The translations under genes were made by a program, and so were the position numbers. From contig NZ_PHUE01000001.1 in the NCBI RefSeq assembly GCF_002813295.1, forward strand, positions 4,909,517 through 4,973,516: a stretch of DNA of 64,000 bases, read 5' to 3'. The DNA comes from Flavobacterium sp. 5 (GTDB lineage: Bacteria > Bacteroidota > Bacteroidia > Flavobacteriales > Flavobacteriaceae). Below the pieces are notes generated by a model that was not told where the DNA came from, ran no database searches, and saw nothing but the letters and a program-made list of their open reading frames with translations. Shown here piece by piece: positions 7,918 to 20,200 of this stretch (the stretch's first letter is position 1; each line of letters begins with the position of its first letter).

Positions 7918-8571
7918 TTATTTACAATCCCATTTAAAATTTGAGACAAAATCATTTAAACCAGCTTTCAAATTGTAATGCCACCATTCTGAATCAAAAG
8001 AATTAAAATGTTCTTTAATCATAATTTTTTTTAACAGATTTCTATTGTTCCTGATTTCTTTCGAAAAACCAGAAAAATTATGGCTAGCTTCTTTACCAAA
8101 AAAATCGAATGTAGTTCCCATATCCAATTCTTTACCTTTAAAATCTACCAGAGTTATATCAACTGCTCCTCCTCTATTGTGTATAGATCCTTTAGTGGGA
8201 TTTGCAACATATTGTGGATCGGAAACAATTTTCCACATTCTTTTTTGAATATCCAAAGGACGATAACAGTCAAATAATTTAATTTTATAGCCTTGTTTCA
8301 TAAATCTTTTATTAGCCAGAATCAAAGCTTTTACAGTCTTGTAACGCAAATAACATTCTGCACAATCATAAACTTTAGATTTCAAAAAATTATCATCCGT
8401 AGCATACTTCATATCATAAACAAAGTCCTGACTGTAGTCTTTTAAATTAACAAAAGTAGTATCATTAATAGAAACCGAAAATGGTATTTCATTGTGTATA
8501 GTCTGAGCAATACTATTTTCAAAACAGACAAAACATATCAAAGCAAATAAAAATTTTAAGTAGGATATCAT
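7918..8571 (-). CDS. D-alanyl-D-alanine dipeptidase, M15D (VanX/DdpX-like)
   Basis: A 217-residue exported protein with a signal peptide (MISYLKFLFALICFVCFENSIAQ). The M15 zinc site is visible as SIHNRGGAVDITLVD (SxHxxGxAxD pattern giving His and Asp ligands) and the C-terminal EWWHYN (Glu base and His ligand). FDCYRPLDIQKRMW carries the conserved Arg seen in VanX-type enzymes. Members hydrolyse D-Ala-D-Ala or related D,L-dipeptides. With a signal peptide and no van cluster, a role in peptidoglycan dipeptide salvage is more likely than vancomycin resistance. The gene stands alone; no clear terminator was found. Confidence 0.88.
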   Translation of the reverse strand: MISYLKFLFALICFVCFENSIAQTIHNEIPFSVSINDTTFVNLKDYSQDFVYDMKYATDDNFLKSKVYDCAECYLRYKTVKALILANKRFMKQGYKIKLFDCYRPLDIQKRMWKIVSDPQYVANPTKGSIHNRGGAVDITLVDFKGKELDMGTTFDFFGKEASHNFSGFSKEIRNNRNLLKKIMIKEHFNSFDSEWWHYNLKAGLNDFVSNFKWDCK

Positions 8572-8778
8572 ATTAAATAAATTTCCATAAAAATAGAAAT
8601 TTTTAGCTCCTAGATGAAAGTATTTTAATTAAAAACATTCGAATGAGAAAAATACTGATTCTCATCTTTCTACTCAATAAGAAAAAAACATCAAAAAAAA
8701 CCTATTATTAATATTGATTACTTGTGTGTTGTTTTGTAATACATTAATTTTAAATAATAATACTAAAATATTGATATT

Positions 8779-11159
8779 ATGAAACATAACATTTACCTAT
8801 TTGTAGTATTGATTGCTTTATTTTCTTTTGGAATATCTAGTGCTCAAGAAACTAAAAACTGGCCAGACAGGACAGTTCTTCCTATTGAACCTTACCAAAA
8901 AGTTGGTAAAGTTGCACCTATCATTAAGGATTCAGATCCTATAGAATGGCCTAAAGAAATTAGCGCCCCAAAAGGAGCTCCCAATGTTTTACTGATTATG
9001 ATTGATGATGTAGGTTTCGGAGCAACTTCTACATTTGGAGGTCCTATTCCAACGCCTAATTTTGATGCGTTAGCCGCAAATGGATTGAAATACATTCGTT
9101 TTCATACCACAGCAGTTTGTTCTGCAACAAGAGCTGCATTAATTACAGGACGTAACCATCATACTGCTGCAACAGGTATCATTATGGAATTCTCTACGCC
9201 ATATCCAGGTTACAACAGTTTAGTGCCTCGTTCTGTAGCAACTATTGGTAAAATATTGACTGATAATGGTTACGGTACTTCTTGGTTTGGTAAAAATCAT
9301 AATGTACCCGATTGGCAAACAACTTCTGCTGGTCCATTTAATTTATGGCCAACTGGATTAGGATTCGAATATTTTTATGGTTTCCTAGGAGCTGATGCAC
9401 ATCAGTTCAGACCTGCATTATTTGAAGGAACTCACCCAATCGACCCGTATTTAAAAGATGAAAAAGTAGATCCTGATTATATTTTGGATAGAGATTTGGC
9501 AGACCATGCTATTCATTGGATCCAAACGCAAAAGAACGTTTCTCCTGACAAACCTTTCTTTGCTTATTATACACCAGGAACAGCACATGCTCCGCACCAA
9601 GCTCCTAAAGAATGGATTGCTAAATTTAAAGGAAAATTTGATCAAGGTTTTGATAAACAACGTATCGAAACGTATGAAAATCAAAAACGTTTAGGTATTA
9701 TTCCTGCTGATGCAAAACTTGCACCTACGCCAGATGTATATCAAAAATGGGATAAACTTTCGCCAGGAATGAAAAAAGTGGCAGCAAGAGAAATGGAAGT
9801 GTACGCTGCCATGGTTGCTTATTGTGATGATCAGATTGGTAGAGTACTACAATCTATTAAAGATTTAGGCGAATATGATAACACTATGGTTATCTATATT
9901 ATGGGTGATAATGGTTCTAGCGCCGAAGATCCAACAGGTCATGGTATGACAAGTGAAATTGGTATATTGGTAAATGGCGAAGAAGATACCGAAGAATACA
10001 TGTTGCAACATTTAGAAGATTTTGGTGGACCATGGACTGCAGAACATTATTCTCATGGTTGGGCACACGCAATGAATACACCTTACCAATGGGATAAAAA
10101 AATTGCATCACACTTAGGTGGAAGTCGTACGGGGATGGTAATCTCATGGCCTGCAGGAATCAAACAAGTAGGTCAAGTACGTAGCCAGTTTACACATGTT
10201 ACGGATATTGTGCCAACTATTTTAGAAGCTGCTCATATTCCTGAACCAAAAAAAGTAGATGGATTTGACCAAGAGCCAATGGCAGGAAAAAGTTTGGTAT
10301 ACACATTTGATAATGCTAAGGCTCCTGAAACACATAAAACACAATATTTTGAAGTAATTGCTAACAGAGCTTTTTATAAAGATGGATGGATGGCAAGTAC
10401 AACACCTAAAAATTTGCCGTGGCAAGGTCATCCTGTACCATCAGAAGATCCAGTAAAAGACTATAAATGGGAATTGTACGATCTTACTAAAGACTTTACT
10501 CAATCAAACGACATAGCAGCCAAGAATCCCGAAAAGTTAAAAGAAATGCAGAAAGCATTTATGGAAGAAGCTGAAAAATACAAGGTATTTCCATTTGATG
10601 ATCGCTACATTGACAGAGTAAATCCTGAAAATCGTCCTAATTTAAATAAAGGAAGAAACCAATTTGTATTCCACCAAGGAACTTCACGTATCACTGAAGG
10701 AATGGCTCCTAACATGAAAAATACATCTTTTAGTATCGCTGCTGATATTGATGTTAAAGCAGGTGATGACGGAATGATTATCACCCAGGGGGATATTTTG
10801 CTGGTTTAGCTTTAATGTTACAACAAGGGAAACCAACTTTTGCGTATGCGTTTTCTCATTATCCCGACCATAAATGGACAATACAGTCACCAACACCTTT
10901 AACTGCAGGTAAACATACTATTGTTTTAAACTTTGATTATGCAGGTGGTGGCGTTGGCAAAGCTGCGAAAGCTAATATATTAGTTGATGGTAAAAGTGTA
11001 GCAAGCGGGGATATTCCAAGAACAGTTCCTAGCCGTTTCTCCGCAGATGAAACTTTAGATGTTGGAGAAGATTTTGGTACCCCGGTAACTAGAGATTATG
11101 ATGTACCATTTATCTTCAAGGGTAAAATAGATAAAGTTACGGTTGATATAAAAAACTAA
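8779..11159 (+). pseudogene. Arylsulfatase (AtsA-like), frameshifted near its C-terminus
   Basis: The first frame (8779-10809, 676 codons) has a Sec signal peptide, the metal-binding MIDDVGFG and the sulfatase signature CSATRAALITGR. In that signature Cys114 is the residue converted to formylglycine. TPNFDALAANG and GDNGSSAEDPTG also belong to the active site. The frame then ends abruptly (ITQGDILLV). The missing tail continues in another frame at 10815-11159 (QQGKPTFAYAF to the end), which carries the usual C-terminal beta domain including FSADETLDVG. A run of five G at 10788-10792 should be six: with one more G the reading is TQGGYFAGLALMLQQG and the gene is intact, about 793 residues. The cause is a real deletion, slippage or a sequencing error. 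No sulfatase maturase is in the window. Confidence 0.88.
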
Positions 11160-11164
11160 TATTT

Positions 11165-11197
11165 AAAAGGATGAGAAAAAATCTCATCCTTTTTTTT
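11165..11197 (+). terminator. Terminator after the arylsulfatase gene
   Basis: An inverted repeat AAAAGGATGAG / CTCATCCTTTT with a 7-base loop and an eight-plus T tail, a few bases after the sulfatase stop. It may also serve the minus-strand OmpA-like operon that converges from the right. Confidence 0.88.
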
Positions 11198-11366
11198 ATC
11201 AAATATGCAAACAAAAAATAGTGATGAGCCTCTATTTTTAACAATAAGATTGAATTTTTTATCCGAATTATTTAAAATATCTTCATTAATTAAAATCATA
11301 TCTACCAACTATATATGGCTGATACAAATAATAAAAAAATAGTTTAAACTAATACTATTCTAAAGC

Positions 11367-13298
11367 CTACATTTTGAGAATTAAAAACTCAGATCTTCTA
11401 TTTTGTTGATGTTGCTCTTCTGTACATGGTACTCCATTTTTACAGCCGTTAATTAATTGAGTTTCTCCATAACCAATAGCGCTTTCAATTTTTTCTGGAG
11501 CAATCCCTTGCGAAATAATGTAATCTCTTGAAGCTTTAGCTCTTCGGTCAGAAAGTGCTAAATTATAATCATCTTTAGCTCTAGAATCGGTATGTGATTC
11601 GATTTTAATAACCATTTCTGGATACTCGTTTAATAATAAAACGACTTTATTTAACTCAATAGCCGCATCATTTCGAATATTGGACTTATCTAAATCAAAG
11701 AAAATAATTCCAATTTTTATTTTTAAAACACCGTTTTCTTTTACAATTAAATTTGATTTAATACCTAAATCAAGTATTGTTTTCCCTGAAATAGCAAGTG
11801 TTAAAACTGGCGATGAAATGGTATTAAATCCTTGTTTTGATACTTGAAGTGTATAATTTTCTGCACATCCAACTGGAGTTTTAAATTCATATTCTCCATA
11901 TGCATTGGTTATAACTTCTTCTTTCTTTTGTCCTTCTGATGTAAACAAAGATACTGTCGCTTGTCCAATTGGTTTCTCTGTAAGTTCATTAAAAATACAC
12001 CCCTTAATAAGCTGTTTACAAATCGGTATTCTTTCAAAAGAATAAATATCATCATCACCCTTACCTGTTTTTCTATTAGAAGAAACAAAACCTAAATTAG
12101 TTTCTTCATTGACAATATAGGCGAAATCATCCATATTACTATTAAGAGGAGTTCCTAGGTTACTTGGACTTTCGAATGTTCCCTCATTAATAATACTTTC
12201 AAACACATCAAGCCCTCCCAATCCCAAATGCCCATCACTTGCAAAATACAAAGTATTATCTGTGCTAAAAGGGAACATTTCGCGCCCCATTGTATTAATT
12301 TTATCACCTAAATTTCTAGGCTGAGAAAAATTATTATCTCCTAAGATATCAACGACAAAAATATCTGTAGCACCAATAGATCCAGGCATATCTGAAACAA
12401 AATACAGTTTTTTTCCGTCCTTACTAACAGTAGGTTGACCTACAGAGTATTCATCACTATTAAAAGGAAGTTCTTTTATATATCCCCAACTTATTTTTTC
12501 GTTATTATTAGTTGCTGTAGCCGAATACAATTTAAGGTTATTAACGCCTTTTCCGTCACGTTTTAGTTTTCCTTCATAATTATTTCGGGTGAAATAAATA
12601 GTATTTTCATCTGGTGAAAAAGCTACGCAAGCATCATGATATTTAGTATTGATATCTTTAGAAAATCGCTCTAGAAAAGTCACATCTGTTTGCGATGGAG
12701 TTATTCTTCCTAATTGCAAATTCAAATAAGGTTGGTCATTCCACGCATATCTATCGGTAGATATATACGAGGAATCTATAGTTGTAGCATACAAAAGTTT
12801 TCCTTTGTAAAACATTGGCCCAAAATCAGAATAAGCAGAATTTATAGATAAATTTTGAAGTGCAAATTGTGGTTCTTGATTTAAAATCTTGTTTATAGTT
12901 TGCTCCTTAAAAGAAAAATTTTTCGCTCTTATATCTGAATCATCAGCTTTTTTACTAAAAGTTTTCATCCATTTTTTAGCCGAATCATAACTTTTAATTC
13001 CTTCTAAAGTTTGGGCATACCTAAAAATATATTCTGTCGAAACCTCATTTGGATATTCTGACAATAGTACTTGATACCATTCATTTGCTTTTTGCATATT
13101 GGTATTAAAATAATAACAATCGCCAGCTCTTTCTAATGTTTCTTTAGAACGATCTCCTTTATCTATTGCATCTTCATAAATTTTCCCAGCTTCTAAATAC
13201 CACATTTTATCAAAAAGGGCATCTGCCGTTTTGTTTTTGGTTTGTGAAAACCCAACCATTACAACTTGTAATCCGATTAAAGTAATTATCTTTCTCAT
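11367..13298 (-). CDS. OmpA family protein, PorE-like (TPR, beta-propeller, CarboxypepD-reg, OmpA)
   Basis: A 643-residue exported protein (signal MRKIITLIGLQVVMVGFSQ). The order of regions is N-terminal TPR-like helices (about 25-130), a PD40/WD40-type beta-propeller (about 140-420, repeats such as DENTIYFTRNNYEG and DNTLYFASDGHLG), a carboxypeptidase regulatory-like beta sandwich (GCIFNELTEKPIGQATVSL) and a C-terminal OmpA domain. The last shows FDLDKSNIRNDA and the peptidoglycan-binding YNLALSDRRAKASRDYI. This is the arrangement known for PorE of the type IX secretion system, which links the machinery to peptidoglycan. It lies 12 bases after the SprF-like gene and forms an operon with the giant adhesin gene, the usual synteny in Flavobacteria. 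It is probably a dedicated paralogue for that cargo. Confidence 0.88.
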   Translation of the reverse strand: MRKIITLIGLQVVMVGFSQTKNKTADALFDKMWYLEAGKIYEDAIDKGDRSKETLERAGDCYYFNTNMQKANEWYQVLLSEYPNEVSTEYIFRYAQTLEGIKSYDSAKKWMKTFSKKADDSDIRAKNFSFKEQTINKILNQEPQFALQNLSINSAYSDFGPMFYKGKLLYATTIDSSYISTDRYAWNDQPYLNLQLGRITPSQTDVTFLERFSKDINTKYHDACVAFSPDENTIYFTRNNYEGKLKRDGKGVNNLKLYSATATNNNEKISWGYIKELPFNSDEYSVGQPTVSKDGKKLYFVSDMPGSIGATDIFVVDILGDNNFSQPRNLGDKINTMGREMFPFSTDNTLYFASDGHLGLGGLDVFESIINEGTFESPSNLGTPLNSNMDDFAYIVNEETNLGFVSSNRKTGKGDDDIYSFERIPICKQLIKGCIFNELTEKPIGQATVSLFTSEGQKKEEVITNAYGEYEFKTPVGCAENYTLQVSKQGFNTISSPVLTLAISGKTILDLGIKSNLIVKENGVLKIKIGIIFFDLDKSNIRNDAAIELNKVVLLLNEYPEMVIKIESHTDSRAKDDYNLALSDRRAKASRDYIISQGIAPEKIESAIGYGETQLINGCKNGVPCTEEQHQQNRRSEFLILKM

Positions 13299-13310
13299 AG
13301 CTCCTTAATA

Positions 13311-14228
13311 TTAAAAAAACCTTGGCGACTTTAATGCTTGCTCCTTTGATTTTAACTCAAAACGTAATACAATTTCATGACTGCCCGATGAATACTTTTG
13401 AAGATCAGAAATTGTATAATCATAAGAATATCCTAGAAAAAATTGTGGAGTAATTTGGAAACCAGCTACACCACTAAAAGAATCACTTGTACGATATGAA
13501 GCACCCAAAGTAAGTTTTTCAAAAAACATAAAATTAGCAGATAAATCAACCGTAATTGGTGCACCTGAAACAGATTTCAATAAAAATGCTGGTTTGAATT
13601 TTGTATTATAACTAATATCAAAAACCCATCCTCCAATTAAATAGATATGAATACGTTCATCAGCAAAAGCTTCTTGAACATCATCATAACTTTTATCTGT
13701 TAAAAAATTTGGAACAGACAAACCAAAATAACTTTTTTCACTATGTAAAAAAAGACCTGCACCAATAACAGGTAAAAAATCATTTTGTATGTTTTGCTGA
13801 AATTGGATATCATTATCTCTATAACTTCCCTTTGACCAATCAGTATTAAGAACTCTACCTCCTCCTTTTACTCCAAAAGAGAGCTTATAGGTTTCTGAAG
13901 TCTTAATCGTATATGAAAAGTTGGCATCAATATATTGTTCTTTTGAAGGCCCAATTTCATCATTTACAATTGACAATCCCAAACCTACATTTTTACCAAC
14001 GGGAGAATCTATAGTTAAGGACTGAGTGTTTGGAGCTCCATCAAAACCTACCCATTGTGTTCTATATAAACCAGTAATTGTCATATGTCCAGCTGATCCA
14101 GCATAAGCAGAGTTAACACTCATTGTATTATACATATATTGAGTGTATTGCGGATCTTGTTGCCCATAAAAACTGTTTACCATAAGCAACATTAGTATAG
14201 CGATAATTTGATTATATGTTTTAATCAT
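13311..14228 (-). CDS. PorP/SprF family type IX secretion membrane protein
   Basis: A 305-residue outer-membrane beta-barrel protein with signal MIKTYNQIIAILMLLMVNSFYGQ. It then shows the family hallmark QDPQYTQYMYNTMSVNSAYAGSAG, where the Q-YMYN and N-AYAGS patterns are diagnostic, followed by alternating beta strands to a C-terminal EIVLRFEL. In F. johnsoniae SprF is required for export of the giant adhesin SprB, and PorP/SprF proteins serve cargo with type B C-terminal signals. It lies 51 bases downstream of the giant gene, so it is almost certainly the partner for that product. Confidence 0.93.
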   Translation of the reverse strand: MIKTYNQIIAILMLLMVNSFYGQQDPQYTQYMYNTMSVNSAYAGSAGHMTITGLYRTQWVGFDGAPNTQSLTIDSPVGKNVGLGLSIVNDEIGPSKEQYIDANFSYTIKTSETYKLSFGVKGGGRVLNTDWSKGSYRDNDIQFQQNIQNDFLPVIGAGLFLHSEKSYFGLSVPNFLTDKSYDDVQEAFADERIHIYLIGGWVFDISYNTKFKPAFLLKSVSGAPITVDLSANFMFFEKLTLGASYRTSDSFSGVAGFQITPQFFLGYSYDYTISDLQKYSSGSHEIVLRFELKSKEQALKSPRFF

Positions 14229-14279
14229 TGTTTAATGTATTATCAATTTTTCAATTATTCAGTTGATTCAAAATTTTTA

Positions 14280-17200
14280 TTATCGTTTTAAATATAGCCA
14301 TCCCGATGTTTTGTCTGATCCATCTCCTAGATCCAATATAAAGAAGTATGTACCTGTTGGTAATACTTTTTCAGGTCCATCTGATGTTCCATCCCAAGTG
14401 TTTTTATAACCATTTTTAGCATAAACTAAATTTCCCCATCTATTAAAAACTTCAAACTTATTATTTGGGTAATTTGCAATACAATCTATATAAAATACAT
14501 CATTTGTACCATCTCCATCAGGAGAAAACTCATTGTATATTTTTAGACAAGTTGGCTTAATTGTAGCACTGCTTTCGTTATTGGAAGCATTAGTATCTAT
14601 TTGATCTAAAGCCACCAATTTAGCAATGTTTAGATAATCATTAGTATCCAACACTTTTACTTTTACTGTTAAAGTTTGAGCTGAATTAACTTCAACAGAA
14701 GGTATTTTCCATATTCCATTAGAAACGTTATACTCTCCTGATGTAGCTGTCGCTGATATAAATTGATATCCAGCTGGTAAAACATCTTCAACTTCAACAT
14801 TAGTAGCATTCAAACTTCCTATATTATCTGCTGTTACAATGAAGTTTATTTCTGCACCAATACTTGGATCAACAGCATCTACCGTTTTTATAATAGCAAT
14901 ATCTGTTTTTGGCACTTCAATATGAGCGTTATCTTCATCATCTTCACTTTGATCACCATCATCATTATTTGGTGTACTATTAGGATCAAATTGATTACTA
15001 GCAGTAATTTGAGCCGTATTAATATAATCTGAATCAGTTAAACCAATTGGAGACTCTACAGTTGCTTGATAGTTTATTGTCAGACCACTAAGAGGAATTA
15101 TTAAATTTGACCATGCTATTCTAAAGCTTCTATAAATACCTCCGTTAGTTACATTAGTAATATTACTATAGCCTATTGGTAATAAATCTTCAATAGATAC
15201 ACCAGTAGCAACTACAGGTCCGGCATTTTCAATTTGAACTGTAAAAGTTACCTCTTCACCAACATTAGCTTTTACGTTACTTACTGATTTATGTAAACTC
15301 AAGTTTGCTATTTGTACTTCTACATCAATGCTATCATAATCATCTTCTGTAATAACTCCATTGTTTGGAGTAGAATCAGGATCTGGCAAGTTACTAGCTG
15401 TAATTTCGGCTACATTTAAGAACTCATTTAAGGCTCTAGTCACTGGATTAACCCTTGCATATACAAGTAATGTTTGATCATTACCGTTTAAAATTGATCC
15501 AACAATCCATCTTCCATCAGTAAATGTATAGATACCACTTGTAGCGTTATGTGAGACATAGGTAAATCCAGATGGCAGTAAATCTTTAACTTGAACACCT
15601 GTCGCGTTACCTGGACCTTCATTACTTACTTTAATTTGAAAAGTAACGATATCTCCAACATTTGGTTTCTGATTATTAATGATTGTTTTTTCTATAGAAA
15701 GATCCGCCACTACAATTACTGGAGTTACAGAAATACTATCATAATCATCCTCAGTAGTAATTCCATTATTTGGTGTACTATCTAAATCAAATTGATCAGA
15801 TGCTGAAACTTCTGCAATATTTAAAAACTCGTTAGTAGCACCAGTTGGAGTTTTAACCAATACATTCATAAGTAGTGTCTGGCTACTGTTTGGAAGTATA
15901 ATTCCAGGATTCCAAATACCAGTAATTCTATCGTAAGATCCTGAACTTGCATTAAAGAATACATAATCATACCCTGACGGTAAAATATCTTTAACCTCAA
16001 CGCCTGTTGCAATATTAGGTCCTGAATTGGTTACTGTTATTTGGAATGTAATTTGGGAACCTACTAATGGAGTAATATTATCATTTACAACCAATTTACT
16101 TATAGACAAATCTGCTATTTCATTAACTGGAGTTAAATTAAGCGAAGCAAAATCATCTTCAGTTGTGATTCCATTATTTGGTGTACTATCAGGATCTGGC
16201 AAACTAGATTCGATAACTTCTGCTGTATTTAGATAATTTCCAGTTCTTTTAACAACTGCGGATATCAATAAGTTTTCAAAAGTTCCATTAGCAATTGATC
16301 CGATATTCCAAATTCCTGTTACTTCATTATAGACTCCTGCTGTAGAGCTATACACAGTATAAGTATATCCATTAGGTAAAATATCTTTGACTTTTACATT
16401 TGTAGTTGCTTGAGGCCCGTTATTTGTAACCGTCACTTGGAATGTTACTGTTGTTCCATATGCTGGACTTGTATTTCCGCCAACAACTGTTTTTGTTAAT
16501 GATAAATCAGCTAAAAATGTAACTGGAGTAACGACTACACTTGCGTAATCATTCTCTGTAATTACTCCATTGTTTGGAGTCGAATTCGGATCAAATAAAC
16601 TACTCGCAGTAATTTCAGCAACGTTTGTATAAATACCTGTTGCTTTTACGATCGCATTGATTAGTAGATTTTCTGAAGCTCCATTTGGTAATACACCAAT
16701 AGTCCAAATTCCTGTTGTTGAATTGTAGATTCCTGCCGATGGAGTAGAAATTGTATAGGTATACCCTGTAGGTAGTAAATCTTTAACCTGAACTCCTGTT
16801 ACGTCTTGAGGACCATTATTGGTTGCTATTATTTCAAAAGAAATAGATGAACCAACTAATGGTGTTGCATTTCCTCCAACAATTGTTTTTGTTAATGATA
16901 AATCTGCTTGTGGAATAATTGGTGTAACCACTACACTCGCATAATCATCTTCTAACGTATTTCCATTGTTTGGTGTAGAATCTGGATCTGGTAAAGAACT
17001 CGCGATAATTTCGGCAACATTGGTATAAACTCCTGTTGCATTTACCGTAGCATTTACCGTCAAGGTTTCTAATGCTCCATTGACTATGTTATTAATATTC
17101 CATATTCCAGTAGTTGCATTATAAGTTCCAGCCGAAGTAGTTGAAATCACATACGTATAACCTGTTGGAAGTATATCTTTAACCTGAACACCAGTTGCAT

Positions 17201-20200
17201 CTTGAGGACCATTATTCGTTGCTAAAACTTGAAATGATATTGATGCTCCAACTAATGGACTTGTATTATTTCTAACAACACTTTTAGCCAATGATAAATC
17301 AGCTTCTAGTTTAACTGGAGTAACCACTACACTAGCGTAATCATCTTCAGTCGCAATTCCATTGTTTGGAGTAGAATCCAAATCAGGTAAACTACTAGCA
17401 AATATTTCAGCGACATTGGTGTAATTTCCAATAGCGTTTACTTTAGCATTTACCGTTAAGGTTTCTGACGCTCCATTGGCAAAATTATTAATATTCCAAA
17501 TACCTGTCGCTGGATTATAGGTTCCAGCAGTAGTCGTTGAAATCACATAAGTATAACCCGATGGTAATAAATCTTTGACTTGAACGCCAGTTGCATTTTG
17601 AGGACCATTATTAGTAGCTACAACTTGAAATGAAATTGAAGAACCAACTAATGGACTCGCATTACCTCCAACGATAGTTTTTGTTAATGATAAATCGGCA
17701 ACAGCAGTAACTGGAATAACCGTTATACTCGCGTAATCATCTTCTGTAACCACTCCATTGTTTGGTGTAGAATCTGGATCTGCAATACTGCTATTTGTTA
17801 TTTCAACTTTGTTGGTATGATTTCCTGAAGCATTTACCGTGGCATTAACTACCAAGGTTTCTGATGCACCAGTAACTAAAGTTTCAACTGTCCAAACTCC
17901 TGAAGTAGAATTATAAGCTCCAGTAGTAACATTAGACGAAACAAAAATAAATCCACTTGGTAATAAATCGGTTAGTGCAACTCCAGAAGCAGTTCGAGGA
18001 CCTGCATTATTCACTATTACATTAAAGGTCACTGGGGATCCAATCAAACGGTTGGTGTTTCCGCCGACAATTGTTTTAGTTAATGATAAATCAGCTTCCA
18101 ATTTAATTGGAGTAACAATCACACTAGCATAATCATCTTCTGTAACATTTCCATTATTTGGAGTAGAATCTAAATCAGGTAAACTACTAGCGGTGATTTC
18201 TGCAATATTGGTATAAATACCTGTTGCATTTACCGTTGCATTCACAGTCAATGTTTCTGATGTTCCATTAGCTAAATTAGCAATATTCCAAAGACCAGTT
18301 GCTGGAGTGTAAATTCCTTTTGTAGCCGTTGAAATAACATAGGTATAACCTGATGGCAATAGATCTTTAACTTGAATGTTTGTTACATCTTGAGGACCAG
18401 CATTAGATACTATCACTTGGAATGAAATCTGTGTTCCAACTAACGGAGTTGCATTTCCTCCAACTATTGTTTTAGTTAATGATAAATCGGCAACAGCTGT
18501 AACTGGAATAACAGTTATACTGGCATAATCATCCTCAGTAGTACTTCCGTTGTTTACTACAGAATCTGGATCGGTTAAATTACTAGCAGTGATTTCAGCA
18601 ACATTGGTATAATTTCCTGTAGCATTTACCGTAGCAGTAACAATCAAAGTTTCTGAAACACCATTCGCTAAAGCACCAACATTCCATAGTCCAGTAGTTG
18701 AATTGTATCCTCCTGCCGTAACATTAGAAGAAACAAAAGTAAATCCATTTGGCAATACATCTTTTACTTGAACACCTGATGTAGCTTGAGGTCCTGCATT
18801 AGTAACCACAACATTAAAGGTAACTTGAGATCCTATTAAGCGATTTACATTTCCTCCAACAATAGTTTTAGTCAATGATAAATCAGCTTCTAACTTAACT
18901 GGAGTCACAATCACACTAGCATAATCATCTTCAGTAGTAATTCCATTGTTTGGTGTACTATCTAAATCTGGTAAACTACTCGCTGTGATTTCTGCAACAT
19001 TCATATAAACTCCTGCCGTTTTAATGGTAGCATTAACCATTAAGGTTTCGGATGCGCCATTGGCTAAATTATTAATGTTCCAAATTCCTGTAGTTGGATT
19101 GTAAGTTCCTGCCGTAGCAGTTGAAATCACATACGTATATCCTGATGGTAGAATATCTTTAACTTGAACTCCTGTCGTATTTTGAGGTCCATCATTAGTC
19201 GCCGTAATTTGGAAAGAAATAGAAGAACCAACTAATGGACTTGCATTACCTCCAACAATTGTTTTTGTCAATGACAAGTCGGCAACCGCGGTAACAGGAA
19301 CAACTATTATCGCTCCGTAATCATCTTCTGTAATTACTCCATTGTTTGGAGTAGAATCTGGATCAGCTATACTACTTGCAGTGATTTCTGCTTTATTCGT
19401 ATGGTTACCTGTAGCAACTACTTTAGCCGTAACTGTTAAGGTTTCAGATGCTCCATTAATCAATGTTCCAATATTCCAAACTCCGTTAACTTCATTATAA
19501 ACTCCAGTAGTAAGACTTGAAGAAACAAAAGTAAATCCGCTTGGAAGTAAATCTTTTACTGTAATTCCTGAAGCCGTTTGAGGTCCTGCATTATTAACCA
19601 CAATATTAAAGATAACTTCAGATCCTATCAAACGATTGGTGTTTCCTCCAACAATTGTTTTAGTCAATGATAAATCAGCTTCTTGTTTAATTGGTGTAAC
19701 TACCACACTAGCATAATCATCTTCGGTAGTAACACCATTGTTTGGTGTACTATCTAAATCTGGTAAACTACTCGCTGTGATTTCAGCAATATTCGTATAG
19801 ACTCCTGTAGCTTTTACCGAAGCATTAACCGTTAAAGTTGTTGATGCTCCATTTGCTAAAGAAGGAATACTCCAAATTCCTGTAGTAGCATTGTAAGTTC
19901 CTGTAGAAGGAGCTGAACCAATATAAGTGTAACCTGTAGGAAGCAAGTCTTTAACTTGAACTCCTGTCACATCTTGAGGCCCATTATTAGTTGTAATTAC
20001 TTGGAAAGAAATTGAAGCTCCAACTAATGGACTTGTATTACCACCAATTAATGTTTTAGTTAATGATAAATCGGCTGTTGCCGTAACTGGAATAACTGTT
20101 AGACTAGCAAAATCATCCTCAGTATTTTCTCCATTGTTTACTACAGAATCCGGATCAGATAAACTACTTGCAGTTACCTCAGCTGTATTTTTATAAATTC

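Noticed and set aside
7918..8571. Vancomycin resistance gene vanX
   Set aside because: There is no vanH, vanA or vanRS nearby and the protein is exported; a general peptidoglycan dipeptidase is more likely.
10788..10792. Phase-variable switch in the sulfatase gene
   Set aside because: A five-base G run is short for slipped-strand phase variation; a fixed mutation or sequencing error is likelier, so it is reported as a frameshift only.
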